A stretch of 64,000 bases of DNA from Pyrenula massariospora (lineage: Eukaryota; Ascomycota; Eurotiomycetes; Pyrenulales; Pyrenulaceae). Below are positions 1 to 11,687 of the stretch, one piece after another; the stretch's first letter is position 1; each line of letters opens with the position of its first letter. The position numbers and the translations under genes are program-made. Under the pieces are notes generated by a model that did no database searches, had not been told where the DNA came from, and saw only the letters and a list, made by a program, of their open reading frames with translations. The DNA is taken from contig JAGFMI010000013.1 in NCBI GenBank assembly GCA_021030905.1, forward strand, positions 992,001 to 1,056,000, read 5' to 3'.

Positions 1-354
1 GCTTGTTCCTCTCTTTTCCATGCAGTCTTAAGGTTCAATGTGTTCCGTATTGATAAAAGCAAACATGAACAGCAACAAACGCTTATACAGCAGAAATACC
101 CATACAGAACCGACTCCCTCTCAAACTATCAACACTTCGCCAGAACACCATATACCCAAAAATTCTCAGAATACTGAGACCTTTATCCTCCTTTTTTGTC
201 AATTTTTGGCTACGGGACCCGAGTTTTCGGTAGAGCGTTGATCCTGTCATCCCCCTCTCCGTAGTGTGCAAGAGTTCACCAAATTCGGCAGTATCGACGA
301 ATTGTTCCAAGGCCAATTCTCCAAGACCATTTATTCACGATCGACACCCGTATC

Positions 355-573
355 TCAGCAAAAGACGAAAGGCAAGTTATCATCCCCCGAACCTTGGCCG
401 TTTCCTTGCTTTCTGTTTCCTGTACTGGCATCAGATTGGCCTGAGTTCTTGGCGCCTTGCCCCGTACTCTGGTTTTGCTTTGACTGTCCTGAATCTGTTG
501 CATGTGTCGTTCGTCCCTGGTTGCTGCTTCGCTCGCTGCTCTTGGAGGTCTGAGAGCTCTTCTTCTGAGGCAT
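355..573 (-). CDS. possible small Ser/Gln/Gly-rich hydrophilic protein
   Basis: The frame encodes 72 residues starting MPQKKSS and is dominated by Ser, Gln, Gly, Asn and Lys; it ends GDDNLPFVFC. No domain is recognised. Support for it being real comes from the 5' side. The bases before the ATG read as a typical fungal leader rich in CAA and CTTC, with CAGCAAT directly before ATG, and a TATAAAA box lies about 110 bases upstream. The composition resembles intrinsically disordered, stress-type small proteins, but that is only a likeness. The true 3' end is uncertain because a terminal intron could continue the protein beyond 355. It could also be a chance frame. Confidence 0.35.
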   Translation of the reverse strand: MPQKKSSQTSKSSERSSNQGRTTHATDSGQSKQNQSTGQGAKNSGQSDASTGNRKQGNGQGSGDDNLPFVFC

Positions 574-679
574 ATTGCTGAGGATTGTGCTGTTCTGTCG
601 AGGTGAAGGAAAGTCGAGTTTATGTTGCTTGAAGGTATTCTTTGATAGTATGGTCTGATACACACGGATAGTGGGCGCG

Positions 680-686
680 TTTTATA
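680..686 (-). promoter_or_regulatory. TATA box (TATAAAA) upstream of the small hydrophilic ORF
   Basis: On the minus strand the bases read TTATAAAACG, about 110 bases upstream of the ATG at 573. This is a good match to a fungal TATA element at a usual distance. It is the main reason to keep the small frame downstream. Confidence 0.35.
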
Positions 687-687
687 A

Positions 688-3600
688 CTTGGCTTTTATC
701 GATCAACATTGACACGAACTTCTTTGACATAAGATGCGCGCTTTTCTCGCCCGTGGTGTAGCCATCATGACAGAGGATTCAAATCCCTCAAAGAGGGTCA
801 TTGTAATCTCTTGGGCAGGTCTTCTATTGTGCTCGCTTTGCTAGGCAGAGCAACACGATCACTCTCCCGCTTTGAGAAACTATACGACTTAGTCAGCGAC
901 TAGAGATGGCAGACACTCGCTGGCTTCTCGCATCGGACCCCAGTAATGGCCTATGTTGGTATGCCAGGATCTCTTGAGGCTCAAATAAGCTTCTACTGGA
1001 CATGTGTGACTTGCAGTGGCGCTGGACCACGCGAGCTCGCTTGCTGAGCTTAAACATGTCTCGATCTCCTGCGGCGTAGAATATGCCTAGAATTAGTATT
1101 GCTGCTTTCGTGTTGATTACTAAATCGGGTAGCGTTCGCGCGATGCCACAAGGCTGTCTCAGTAAGGCTCGTGATGACCGCACCGTCCACCGCAACGGCC
1201 GCTGCACAGCCCTCTCGCTCCCGACGTGTCTATTGGCTTAAGATTTCGGCCGTTCGTTGGCCGTAAGGCTACGCGAGGTGTGGTAATATGGTGAAACCCA
1301 ATAGTCTTTGGCGCGCAGGTAGCATGACGCTGTTCGCTACCCTACAGCGGCTCCTCCCGCACGAACAAATGCGCATCGTTCTTATCTGTCAACGATCGGT
1401 AAATTCGGTTCATCCTTCGATCTTCTAGAACTCTCACAGAAATAGATCCTCGGTACCCTAACCGAAATTGCATTGGCCTTTCTCGGGGCTTTCCTCTGGT
1501 AATAGATCATTGTAATACCAAGCTTTCCGTACGTTACACCTGTTTTTGCGATCATGATTTGTTCTCTCATTTGCCCTCGTTCTTTAATCGTGAGAGACTT
1601 CGCGTGAGCAAGGAATAGCCCAAGCATCAGCGTCCTTACGTGAATTAAGAGTTATTGTCAGTCTCTTTCACCGAACGAGAGATCCATAGCAGCTTGCACA
1701 GTGTCTTAACCTACGTCTGTCTTGTGCGAAAGCCTGGTATTGCGCGAAGAGACGGGGCCTTCAGCCGTTCCCCGGAAGCGAAGTCGCGGGTACATGAGAT
1801 TCCGAAGCTTTGTCACGATTCATAAGGATATTGTCAATCGCTGACTTCCAATACTGCTCATTCGGTGGTCTTGTCATTCTATCCCTTGTCATCTCCATTG
1901 GTCAAAAGCTTTCCTCATCAAACAGCCCAAGTGAACAAGCAACCTCAGCTCATGGTGCGGTATCCACCTTTCTCTCGAAGTTGCCTGGCCCCTAATTAGG
2001 CATGATTAGTTGTTGCACAGGCAGAATCCAAAACGGTTTCATTTCAAGACAACACAATGGATAAGGCGGTTGTGCTCCAAGCCTTCTCTTCCCATATTCT
2101 TGGCGTGGCGTTCCTCACGTGGGTGCCACAGAGCCTTACTTCGGCTTCCTCCTGTTCGGTTGTCCAGGTCATTCAAAACTCCCCTTCCTTCTCTGCGGGA
2201 TTCAACAATTCTACCAATCTCCGGCGTCAGCAAGAGTACGTCCAGAATCTCTTACAAATCATCACCGTGTTGCCTCAATGCATCAATGCTCGCTGTTATG
2301 GTTGTTCATGCTTGACAGAACCGAGGAGCTTTGATTATGATTGAAGTTTACCGCCTATTCAGTCAGTATATTTTGGACAGCGAAAGCATAAAGGCAGCTC
2401 CGAATCATCTAAGATGAGACAACGAAGGGGGCAAAGTCTGCCTTATTACTAGAAGTCTGTCCCGGGGAAGACTCAAGGTAGCTTTTGGGAATGTAAAGCT
2501 TCTAGACTCTTGGTCCGTCCAAGTATAGAAGGTTCTGTGATTCGACGATATCCTATGACCTCTTAGGGGAAAGAAGAAGAAGAACAAGAAGAAGGATTTA
2601 GGCACCATTAGTCAGGGCAAGGGGGAAAATCGAAGACCAGCAGATTCCGTCGAGGAAAATGCAAGGCAAATGGATTGGCGATCCATAGCCCTCCGAACTA
2701 AATAATCTCCCACCATTTTCCGTCTAGCCCACCGTTAACCCCTTGGAGATATCGCTGCAATTGGCTCCTTTTGTTGCCTAGCTTTAATCTCCGCCCCTAA
2801 TATGGCCCCCCGACGCACCGAGACATGACTATTAGCACGCCAAGTGCCTACCAGCCCGGTTCATTCAAAAATAACAATTCGGCACAACAACACGAGAATT
2901 TCCCTTGCTATGATAGTGGGAAATTATGCCGTTATTGCGGTCGGATTGTCTGACCAATAGCCTTGCTCAGCTTGCATTGAGCTCACGTGGCGTCTTATAG
3001 ATTTAAATCATAATGATACTGCCGGCAACTGCAAAGAGGCGAAGTTGGCCTAAGTCCGGCCTCTTCAATCGTGAAGCTTTTAGCTTGTCGAGATAAATGC
3101 TAAATCGACTAACGAGTATCTCTGTGTACCTTTTCACGGCATTATCGGCTCACTGTGCTAAGATCTCCTTTCACATATTACCAAGCGGGTCAGCGAGTTC
3201 CCACAGCTTGTTCCTTGTCTTTCAATTCTCTCTCATTTCCAAGGAATCTTGAGAGCATCTCGTATTTCACTTTTTGAAGGTCTATCCGTCATGTGCGATG
3301 TAAGCCTGGCTGAACTCTCCACACTATGTGAAGCTCATCTTAATTTGAAGGCGGAAAGTCTTGTCAAGACATTCACAGCTCTACATCAAGCGCGACGAAT
3401 ATCTCAAGTCTTCGGGTGTATATCTTCTTGTCTTCTATCATCACTCCACCTAGTCCTCCTTTGCAAGGACCTTCAATTTCGTGCGATTAACGATCTCTAC
3501 ACTCAAAAAACCCCTCTCCTAGCAAGGGCATCTTAGAAAATCACACGGCTGCAAATATTTCGAGCGTGGCCTACTCGATTCATCAACAACCATCCGCGGA

Positions 3601-4533
3601 CTGATAGTCTGTGATTCTTCAACCTGCGTTTCGGATGCCAGCTTGCGATCAGACTATTCTTAAATTGCTGAGCTCATCCGCGAGAATGACATCGTAAACG
3701 TTTGCATCAGGGGACCCTGTCCAGCATCTCACTGGTCCACAACTCGTGTACGACTTTCGTACCTTCTGTGTCCTCAGCTAGACTGCTGCTTTCCCGAGCT
3801 CGGCAGCGCCGAGGCGCATTTCCGGTCAGCAGCTTCGAGCTTAGACAGGATTGTGCGAGGCGATGCATATGAAGCAGATAGATGATGAACTTGGAATGCA
3901 AAGTCATTCTACAATGAACGCTTACGCCAGGACGTATAAAAGATCGGGTGTCATTCTTCCAAGGCTGCAAGCAGAATATTTTTGGGTCTTGAGTTGAGAG
4001 AACCAAGTCGTCTCGCAAATCATGCTCAGGTCATTGCATGAAGGGTAACATTTTCGTGCACATGGATCGTGGTGAGGCTACCCAATCGCCTCAAAGGTCG
4101 GCTGCGATGATGCATGCTGATTATTTAAGATCGCATATTGCAGAATCGTAGATCAGAAAATCTTCGATCCAAAAAACTAGACTTTGCGCCTGCATTGCGG
4201 GGTGTGAGTGGTACCATCGTGACTGTGTATGCGAACCCCGCAGGCGGGGGAGTGCGGAAGTTCCCTATCAGGGCCTTACCAAAACTGGAAACTTGCCCCC
4301 TGTTTCTTCTTTGCTTCTGCCATCATCAAACCTTAAAGACCCCGCCCCTGTCCCCAATTGCCTCCGTTGGGTAATCTGCGGAAAGGAGCCTTTCTTGCAC
4401 CCCACTACCCCACGATGGATCAAGTTGCCCGTCTGACTGCTCTCGCAAGGGACCAAGTTGTAAGTCTTAAAGGTGTTGCTCTTTCTCGATCAGCGTTGCT
4501 CTGTAGCAGCTACTGATCAACTGATTACCCATC
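688..4533. other. gene-poor stretch, no supported gene
   Basis: All frames are short and overlap on both strands without recognisable motifs. A frame on the plus strand at 3291-3536 has a plausible ATG but no family resemblance. Composition is mixed, without the A+T collapse seen at the window's right end. I see no tRNA, rRNA or intact transposon here. Confidence 0.6.
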
Positions 4534-6043
4534 ATGGTCGTTCAACAGATCTATTCCAATGGCATCTACCATGCTCTGCCTAAGTACTCGTCCGACTTTA
4601 AAAATCTAACGGCGATCATCACGGGAGCAAATGGCATCAGCGGCAATGCCATGCTGCGTGTACTCGGCCAGTCAAGCCGGTGGACAAAGGTTTACTGTCT
4701 TAGTCGAAGGCCACCATTGATAGAAGGTGGTCTTCCCAGCAATGCAGAACACATTCCCTGCGATTTCTTAAAGGAAGCAGAGGAGATCGCCAAGGTCCTA
4801 AAGGATCATAATGTCAAAGCGTAAGCTCCCTAGAGCACTTGAACCCTATCAACGTCCAGCAACATGACCATGACGCTAATTGCCCTCATAAAAAGCGACC
4901 ACATATTCTTCTTCGCCTATATCCAACCTCCTCCGAAAGACGGAGGCAGTGTCTGGTCAGACACCGAAGCCATGACCCGTCTGAATTGTATTGTCCCCAT
5001 CCATTCATCCATCCCGCTTCAAACTCTCCCACCCTAACACTCTCAACCCAGCCGCCCTCCTAACCAACTTCCTCAACGCCCTCCCCCTGGCCTCCATCAC
5101 CCCACAACGCATCATGCTCCAAACGGGCGCCAAAAACTACGGCCTCCACCTCGGCGCCGCCCCCGTCCCGCAGCAGGAAACCGCCCCCCGCGTCACCAAC
5201 GAACCCAACTTCTACTACCCGCAGGAAGACGCGCTGTGGTCCTACTGCGCCGCGAACAACGTCGGCTGGAGCGTCTGCATGCCCGGGCCCATCCTGGGCG
5301 CGGTGCCCGACGCGGCCATGAACGGCGCCGTGGGGGTCGGCATCTACGCCTCGGTCTGCAAAAAGCTGGGCCAGCCGCTCGACTTCCCGTGCGACCACGT
5401 GGCGTGGCAGATGCCGCAGACGTGCAGCTCGGCCATGATGAATGCGTACCTCGAGGAGTGGAGCGTGTTGACGCCGGCGGCGAGGAATCAGAAGTTCAAC
5501 GCGAGCGACAACAGCGCGTTTACGTGGGAGGCGTGCTGGCCGAGGGTGGCGCAGTGGTATGGGATCGAGTACACCGGGCCGAGGGATGGGGTGGAGTATC
5601 TTGAGCTGGAGGCGCCGTATAATCCGAGGGGGTATGGGCCCAAGGGGAAGATTCGGACGAGGTTTTCGTTTACGCAGTGGGCGAAGAGGGGGGATGTGAG
5701 GAAGGCGTGGGCGGAGATTGTGAGGGAGAATGGGCTGAAGGCGAATGCGGAGTGGGATGATAAGGAGGTGGGGCAGACTTTTGGGTTTTTGGATTTTTTC
5801 CTCGCTATTTGGGGGACGCTGCTCTTGAGGTGAGTCTGGGGTTCCGACTTCCTTCCTCGACGTTCTCCCAGTTTTCTATCGGACAGAATGCTAATCTGGA
5901 ATGTTTACAGTACGGATAAGGCCCACAAGCTGGGATTCCATGGGTACGTGGATTCGTCAGAGTCGCTGCTCGAGGTTCTCGACGAGCTTGCGAAGCTCAA
6001 GATGATCCCACCAGTACCGAAGGTCAAGGTGGAATTCCTGTGA
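4534..6043 (+). CDS. PRISE-type short-chain reductase (progesterone 5-beta-reductase / iridoid synthase-like)
   Basis: Four exons fit: 4534-4820, 4896-4987, 5052-5829 and 5911-6043, giving 429 residues. The N-terminal Rossmann motif reads TGANGISG, followed by a basic LSRRPP, which suggests NADPH use. Downstream are QTGAKNYGLHLG, with the family's lysine, and NFYYPQEDAL, where the second Tyr corresponds to the PRISE catalytic tyrosine. The C-terminal half has the W/F-rich pattern of the family. Known PRISE enzymes reduce enone-type double bonds at the expense of NAD(P)H; the substrate here cannot be read. The gene is isolated, with more than 2 kb of empty DNA on its right and 3.8 kb on its left. 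The start is the first ATG, directly ahead of the Rossmann fold. Exon 3 shifts from C-rich to G-rich on the coding strand. Fungal relatives are often called SirQ-like or 'NAD-dependent epimerase'. Confidence 0.88.
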
Positions 6044-8339
6044 GCGCTTTCAGATCTATCAGTGAGGCTCTTACCCAACCGCAAAATTATTATTTGAAAA
6101 GGACGTGAATGGAAATTTCCTTTTCTCTTTCCATGTATGGCGACAATTGTCCTAGTCTCCACGTGACCTGCTTCTGAACGCTTCCTAAGAACGAAAATTG
6201 CGAATAAGCATCGGGTATGTGTAAGGAAAGAAAATACTGGTCTGGGTATTCGAGTACCAAAGGCTACCAGGAGCTCAAAAATTCTAGCCCCCGCTCATCG
6301 TGCGATTCTCCATCCGCAAGCCAGTCACCGTTAGTTCCCCTACAACTAGGAAGCAGTGTCTAGGCTCTCCCGTTCTATGCAAGCTTGTCTCACTGCATTT
6401 ATTTCGAATCTTGTTTAGTGGGAACGAAACGAAGCATACACCTGCATCACACTGGTAGCAAGCGTAACCAGGGTTAGAATGAAGACCATGATGGCAATCC
6501 ATAAACCTGCCCATTCAAGCCGCCGGCGCCGGTCATACCACTACTGCTTCGGATGCGATGGTTTGGCGCTATCATAGCGTGATTGGATCAATAGTAGTCT
6601 CTGCTGGTATATCGGATAGGAGCTTAGCTGATATCTAGCAAAATCTTCGATGTCATCGTTGAACCAATTGGCTCCGACGTCCGCTTTTGCTTTCTTACTG
6701 AGCTTTCGAAGCTGCCTACCCATTCCGCTCTTATGTTGTGGAAATAGAACGCCTAACTTAGGGTGCGATCAATCTCAAGCAAAAGGCCTTGCGGGTAGGT
6801 TGCTCTGTGACTATCAGCTTTAGAGATCACGAGTGGGTGCATAGAAACACACGCCCCCCGCTACCGTTCCCGATAGTCCCGAAGAGTGCGTGGGTGTCGG
6901 AATACCAATATGCTTTTTTCATAAGGACACCTCAAGTGATTTTCCAATTTACTAGTCCAATTGATCTGTAGACCAGCCTTTCTCTAAAGGTTTCGCGCGG
7001 AAACGTCCCTCTGATAGACGATAGTTTGTCTCAGACGGCAAAGAAGTCCCTGCAGATACAGTCTTAGGCGCAGCAGGCCAAGTTTGTAAACTGCCGGTGA
7101 GAGCTTCAAATAAGCCGGTGTCTTTGCCTTTGAAACTTGGTCTAGTAAATAACCATAGTCTGAGTGTTCTTTCGAGACAATTCTTTAAAAGGCTTGCTCA
7201 TCTAGGTATCGTAGCCACAGGAATCCTTCCTGCGGGATTTTACTGAGGGTATCGCCATCGTGTATTTTGAGGAACTATAACCTTTCACAAGCCCCACGAA
7301 CTCTGCGACGTCTCGTATATTTGAAGCTGTTCCAGCGGAGGCGTCCGGAGACCGCACTGCAGGAGAGTGTTGTAAAAATCTTCGTAAGGGTGAATCCGCT
7401 CAGGTAATGAACACCTGGATCCTCTTTACCTCGATTCCGGCATTTAGGTGATGCCACCATATGCTCTCCCAGCAACATGAAGGCCGGAGAACTTCAAAAA
7501 TATTTTCCTATTGCATATCTTAAATTGATAACGTCTTGTGGTATTCGATCGCCGTTGTAGAGATATCCAGAACGTCTGTAATTGACAATATCTATGTGGC
7601 ACGCCACTCAAATTCCTAAGACTGCCTTCATGAAGCCTGGCAGAGCCTTCTATTCTTCTGTCTCTGGAAGGCATTTGCGTAGCTGTGCCATGCCAACCTA
7701 CAAGACTCCTGATCTGTTTTGCGAGCCCATGTTCTAAGACCAACCATTGAGTACAAATCAAAAATTCATTCTTTCCGCATGCCGGAAACAAGGCAGTGCA
7801 TAATGGGGCTGCCCCGGGGGCGCTTGCAAGTGGTACCCGTCGGTTGTTTCCTTCGTGAAGATAAGCGGAAATGCAAGTTGCCGAACAAGCCAGCCCCTAT
7901 CGTAGTTCAGCCTTGTTTTGCTTGGCCGGAGATCGCGTACACTTCTACCTACGTAAAGCTCCACTTTGGCTCAGATATTGATTTCTTCAAGATGTAACAA
8001 TGTGACTATGAGCTTTTGGTGAGATACGCCTCGGCAACTTGTTACATTATCAGTCAAACAGACTAAGCGGCTTCGCATGATTCATGTTCCCTTATGCATC
8101 GCCGCAATCTCCACGATAATCGCTCCTTCAGTGGCTGCACAGCCACAACCGTTGTGGTAACCGAAAGTACAGGTCTTGGTCAACCGCTCATTAAAATGTC
8201 GATCACGAGCCTAGGTACTAACATTCTTCGGAACCACAGCATCCAACTAGATATTTGACACGTGCTTGATATGCCCGTCTTTTTTTAAGTCAATGACATC
8301 CTCCAGAGAGTGCCTGTAAGAGAAAGGGGGTGGTAAGCA
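6044..8339. other. intergenic, no supported gene
   Basis: About 2.3 kb with only short unrelated frames on both strands. No splice pattern joins them into a recognisable protein and no repeat unit is evident by eye. Confidence 0.6.
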
Positions 8340-11300
8340 ATGTCTATCGGCAGGATCACTCCCTCGTTGACTGCACTTCAAAACGAGAACACCTTAGCTC
8401 TCGCGAATTTCAACTTTGATTTCTCTCTCTTTAAATTGGAGGCTCCCAAGGAGTTCAACGGCCTTGGAGCGGCGCTTTCGCTTCGCCGCCGAGACGAGGC
8501 TGAAAATGGCTTCCAGCATCGCACCGCTCGCCGCCTTGGAGCGCTGTTTGAACAAAAGTTGCCGGATATTCCAGACCTTATTCAAGCCTATGGGAAGCGA
8601 GCCTCAGAAGTATCGGCTTCGCCAGAGGTCAACCCTAAAGGGTCGGCAAAAGACGGCGTGTTTGAGCAACAGGTCGGCGCGGACGGTACGACCATATGGG
8701 CCGCTGCTACTTCTGGAACCGCTGCTATAGCCGCACATCTTTTAGCTTGTATGCTTGCCCGGATATGGCCTCCAGAGCAGTCGACTTCACTTTGGGCTGA
8801 AATCGTATCGGAGAGGCAGAAAGAGATTGAAGCTCTCGGGGCGAGCCAGAATCTGTCGACAAGATGTGCAGCGCAACAGTACATCTCACGTCAGGAACTG
8901 GCAAAGTGGGATGCAAGCGCGAGAGCCTGGCTGCGAAGTGCGGATCAAGTCAAGTATCGACACCAGACACAGCTGCAGCTGATCTTTAAAAATGTCAATT
9001 TATCTATCAACAGTTCCATGAAGACGTATGACAGTGTTATTGAGGCCTGGAAGCTCGCTATGAGCAGCGTCAACCGTCTGTTGAAAGGAGAATCACTCCT
9101 TATTCAGAATGGGGCGGTGTTGTTAGGAATTGCATCTTGGCACTTGTACCCTAACCTCGTCGTTCTCAAAGAGAAATCCGACCCAATATTCTTAAAAGAT
9201 GAGCTTGTTCCGGAAACCAGCTTTCTCACTATTGGTATCGAAGATGCTCGCAAGAGGCAAGACGGTGGTGTTCACTGGTCCCTGCCCTTGGGCCATCTAA
9301 GATATTATGGGGAGCCAGTCCTCTCATCAGCGTCTTTGAATCAAGCAGACGGCCGCATTTTGATGCGTGACTTTCCGTTTGTCTTCTTAGGAACTATTTG
9401 CAAAGGGTGGGGTCTCTCCGTAGCAGAGGCGGGTGCTGCTCTGAAATGGCTTTCAGAGCTGTGGGCATTCTTTTCAAGGACTGGCAAAGTCCTTGAAAAG
9501 AATATCCCGGTATATGAGGAAATGTTCAATAAATTGAATGCAGCAGCAGCAAAAGAAGACACTGGCTATGGCAATGAAGTTACCGATGATCAACAAAGAA
9601 CGGAGAAGAAGACAGCAGAGTTAGATTCTATATCAATATTTAGTCCTGAAATTGAGCCTTGGAGAAACGGCAAAGACGGCAAAATAGCATCGGTCAGCCG
9701 GGCGGCAGACATGAAGGATTTCATTTACCGACTTGATACTATCAGAAAAGACGGACATTGTCTAAAAAACAGGATCAATGCTCTGTTGCATGGAGATCTT
9801 AATTGGCTGCAGATTTTGGCGCGATCTGCAAAAGAAATTCTCGAAAGCGATGGCCTGGAACATGACTATCGTATGTCTTTGTTTCGACTCGGTCATCGTA
9901 ACGGAACATTAGTTACCAATCGCCATCACTCCAAACCGCTATTTGGACTCCTAGATCTCACAAACATTCTAAAAGTACTTCGCGGAGAAGAGCAACAGAT
10001 TCAGATGCTGCGGGACCTTTGCACGAGGTTTGATGTTCCATCTACGAGTCTTGTGATTAGATATCAGCCTTTTGTGACGCTGAACGCTATGGGAACGCTT
10101 TCTGGTCAACCAAAGCTAGGCAGTGTCTTCAATAGATCAGATTGGTTTCAATTTTCGAGGTCTATAGAGTACGAGCTTGCTACTGCAAAGCCCCGGACGA
10201 ATGCAATCAAGAGATACCATGATGGATCGGTCGTTCCAGGTTCTGGCCACACAAGATGGCTCAATGTGGTCTCGTCCAACACCACCTACCCTGACGATCT
10301 AAGGGACTCGCAAAGGGATTTACGTACTTCAAAAGCGCAAAAACGACAGGACAATATAGCAAGAACCAATGAATCCTCATCTCTACAACCCCAACAAATT
10401 CGTATGATCGGACACGAACTTTTTCATTGGGACGCTCCTCGTCAATATTTCAACTCCGAAGGAAATGAAGGTGTTGACGAGAATCAGAATAGAAATGAAG
10501 TGGAATCGAACCTGTTAACTTTTGATTTCCTGTTAGGTGATCCTCAGAGGGCTGCAGTGTACCAAGTGCGTGGAGCGTTAACTTTGAGCAACCCAGATCC
10601 TAGAAACTCTAGGGCTCCAAACGTTAGCATTGACAAGGTCACAGAGATGTTCATGGGTGATGTCTTTGGAGCAGCTCCTCTTCTCGACTATTTCGACAAA
10701 TTTCCAGACTTATTTCCCGAGCTTGCGCCGTATATTCGGTCTATGCGAGCTTTCGCTTCGGCGATAGAAACATATGAGAGCTTCCCAAACGCATCTATCG
10801 CTCTGAAAATCGCAACTTGCCCTCTTCACGACGCCCCCTGGCTTCCATCATTTCCTAGGGAATCAGGCGCCGAAGTTCATCGTGGTTCGGTCCTTGGGGC
10901 AAATCTTCGCCCTTTCTCCCTAAACCTCGCAGAGTCCTTCGCTTGTATCATAAACTTTGAGTTGGGATGTCAAGCGGTGTCACCAAATGGGTTGGATGTT
11001 GTGATTGCTGTATCTTCCGGTGATTCGATATTTGTTGCACCGCAGCTGTTGTTTGATCCAGCCGAAGCTACGCTTCCTAACAAAATAAAACGCATTGTTG
11101 GCAACATCGGGTTACCCGGAATCGCGATGCTGATGCCACCGGCAGACCCCATCATCCGAAAACCAGACTTGAATCGATTTCACGTTGTGAAACATGACAC
11201 TTATGATGGGCAGATGGTTGATCACTTCGAGAAGACCCAGCTGCAACTATCGTTTACTGAATACGAGAGAGCCGTTCATATTGGCGTCAGTGGCGGCCGG

Positions 11301-11687
11301 GATAATGTGCTTTTCTTCTTAGAAGCGCTCGTGACAGTGACGGATTCCGGTGAGAAAGTCGCGGATCTAGATGTGATTCGAGCCTTGGAAAACAAACAGC
11401 TGCTTCATCATTGCGAGTGTCTGTGTAAGATGCAGGCCAAAGGCGCAAAGAGCACTCCAGAAGAACATTGGCCGAAGCTGATCTCTGTGGAAAATTGGGA
11501 GGAATTCCTTCAACGGCCCGAGGAAGCATCCATTGTACGGGCTCACAATAATTGGCAAGCTCGGCTGGCTGCTACTTGCATTAGTGTCGCTGGCGGCCAC
11601 CCTACATATGTTTTGTCCAAGACTCCCTGCTGGAAATGTGTAAAGTTTACGGTCAGCATTTCACCGAACAGCATGTTCGTATTTTAA
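8340..11687 (+). CDS. large uncharacterised fungal protein, single exon, 1115 aa
   Basis: One uninterrupted 3348-base frame. No catalytic motif is visible. The N-terminus (LANFNFDFSLFK ... EFNGLGAALS ... ADGTTIWAAATSG, to about residue 130) and the C-terminus (QLSFTEY ... VLFFLEALVTV ... VADLDVI, then ISVENWEEFL and VRAHNNWQARLAA, about 970-1080) agree with a widespread but uncharacterised ascomycete family as I remember it. Family members likewise end in a Cys-rich tail; here the motifs are CECLC near 1025 and PCWKC near 1100. There is no signal peptide. One hydrophobic stretch near residues 125-145 (TAAIAAHLLACMLARI) may be amphipathic. The start is the first ATG after a purine-rich leader. 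The gene stands alone between two empty intergenic regions. Codon use is ordinary, so the frame is under selection, but I cannot give a function. Confidence 0.85.
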   Translation: MSIGRITPSLTALQNENTLALANFNFDFSLFKLEAPKEFNGLGAALSLRRRDEAENGFQHRTARRLGALFEQKLPDIPDLIQAYGKRASEVSASPEVNPKGSAKDGVFEQQVGADGTTIWAAATSGTAAIAAHLLACMLARIWPPEQSTSLWAEIVSERQKEIEALGASQNLSTRCAAQQYISRQELAKWDASARAWLRSADQVKYRHQTQLQLIFKNVNLSINSSMKTYDSVIEAWKLAMSSVNRLLKGESLLIQNGAVLLGIASWHLYPNLVVLKEKSDPIFLKDELVPETSFLTIGIEDARKRQDGGVHWSLPLGHLRYYGEPVLSSASLNQADGRILMRDFPFVFLGTICKGWGLSVAEAGAALKWLSELWAFFSRTGKVLEKNIPVYEEMFNKLNAAAAKEDTGYGNEVTDDQQRTEKKTAELDSISIFSPEIEPWRNGKDGKIASVSRAADMKDFIYRLDTIRKDGHCLKNRINALLHGDLNWLQILARSAKEILESDGLEHDYRMSLFRLGHRNGTLVTNRHHSKPLFGLLDLTNILKVLRGEEQQIQMLRDLCTRFDVPSTSLVIRYQPFVTLNAMGTLSGQPKLGSVFNRSDWFQFSRSIEYELATAKPRTNAIKRYHDGSVVPGSGHTRWLNVVSSNTTYPDDLRDSQRDLRTSKAQKRQDNIARTNESSSLQPQQIRMIGHELFHWDAPRQYFNSEGNEGVDENQNRNEVESNLLTFDFLLGDPQRAAVYQVRGALTLSNPDPRNSRAPNVSIDKVTEMFMGDVFGAAPLLDYFDKFPDLFPELAPYIRSMRAFASAIETYESFPNASIALKIATCPLHDAPWLPSFPRESGAEVHRGSVLGANLRPFSLNLAESFACIINFELGCQAVSPNGLDVVIAVSSGDSIFVAPQLLFDPAEATLPNKIKRIVGNIGLPGIAMLMPPADPIIRKPDLNRFHVVKHDTYDGQMVDHFEKTQLQLSFTEYERAVHIGVSGGRDNVLFFLEALVTVTDSGEKVADLDVIRALENKQLLHHCECLCKMQAKGAKSTPEEHWPKLISVENWEEFLQRPEEASIVRAHNNWQARLAATCISVAGGHPTYVLSKTPCWKCVKFTVSISPNSMFVF

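Noticed and set aside
745-800. tRNA-like A box (TGGTGTAGCC) and B box (GGATTCAAATCC)
   Set aside because: The boxes are too close for a tRNA, and no acceptor or anticodon stem pairs around them.
3249-3536. 95-codon plus-strand frame as a gene
   Set aside because: No motif, no supporting upstream elements, and the ATG is 14 codons inside.
5060-5398. long minus-strand frame opposite the PRISE gene
   Set aside because: It is a shadow of the GC-rich exon: the Val/Ala/Gly/Asp-rich composition is a by-product of codon bias.
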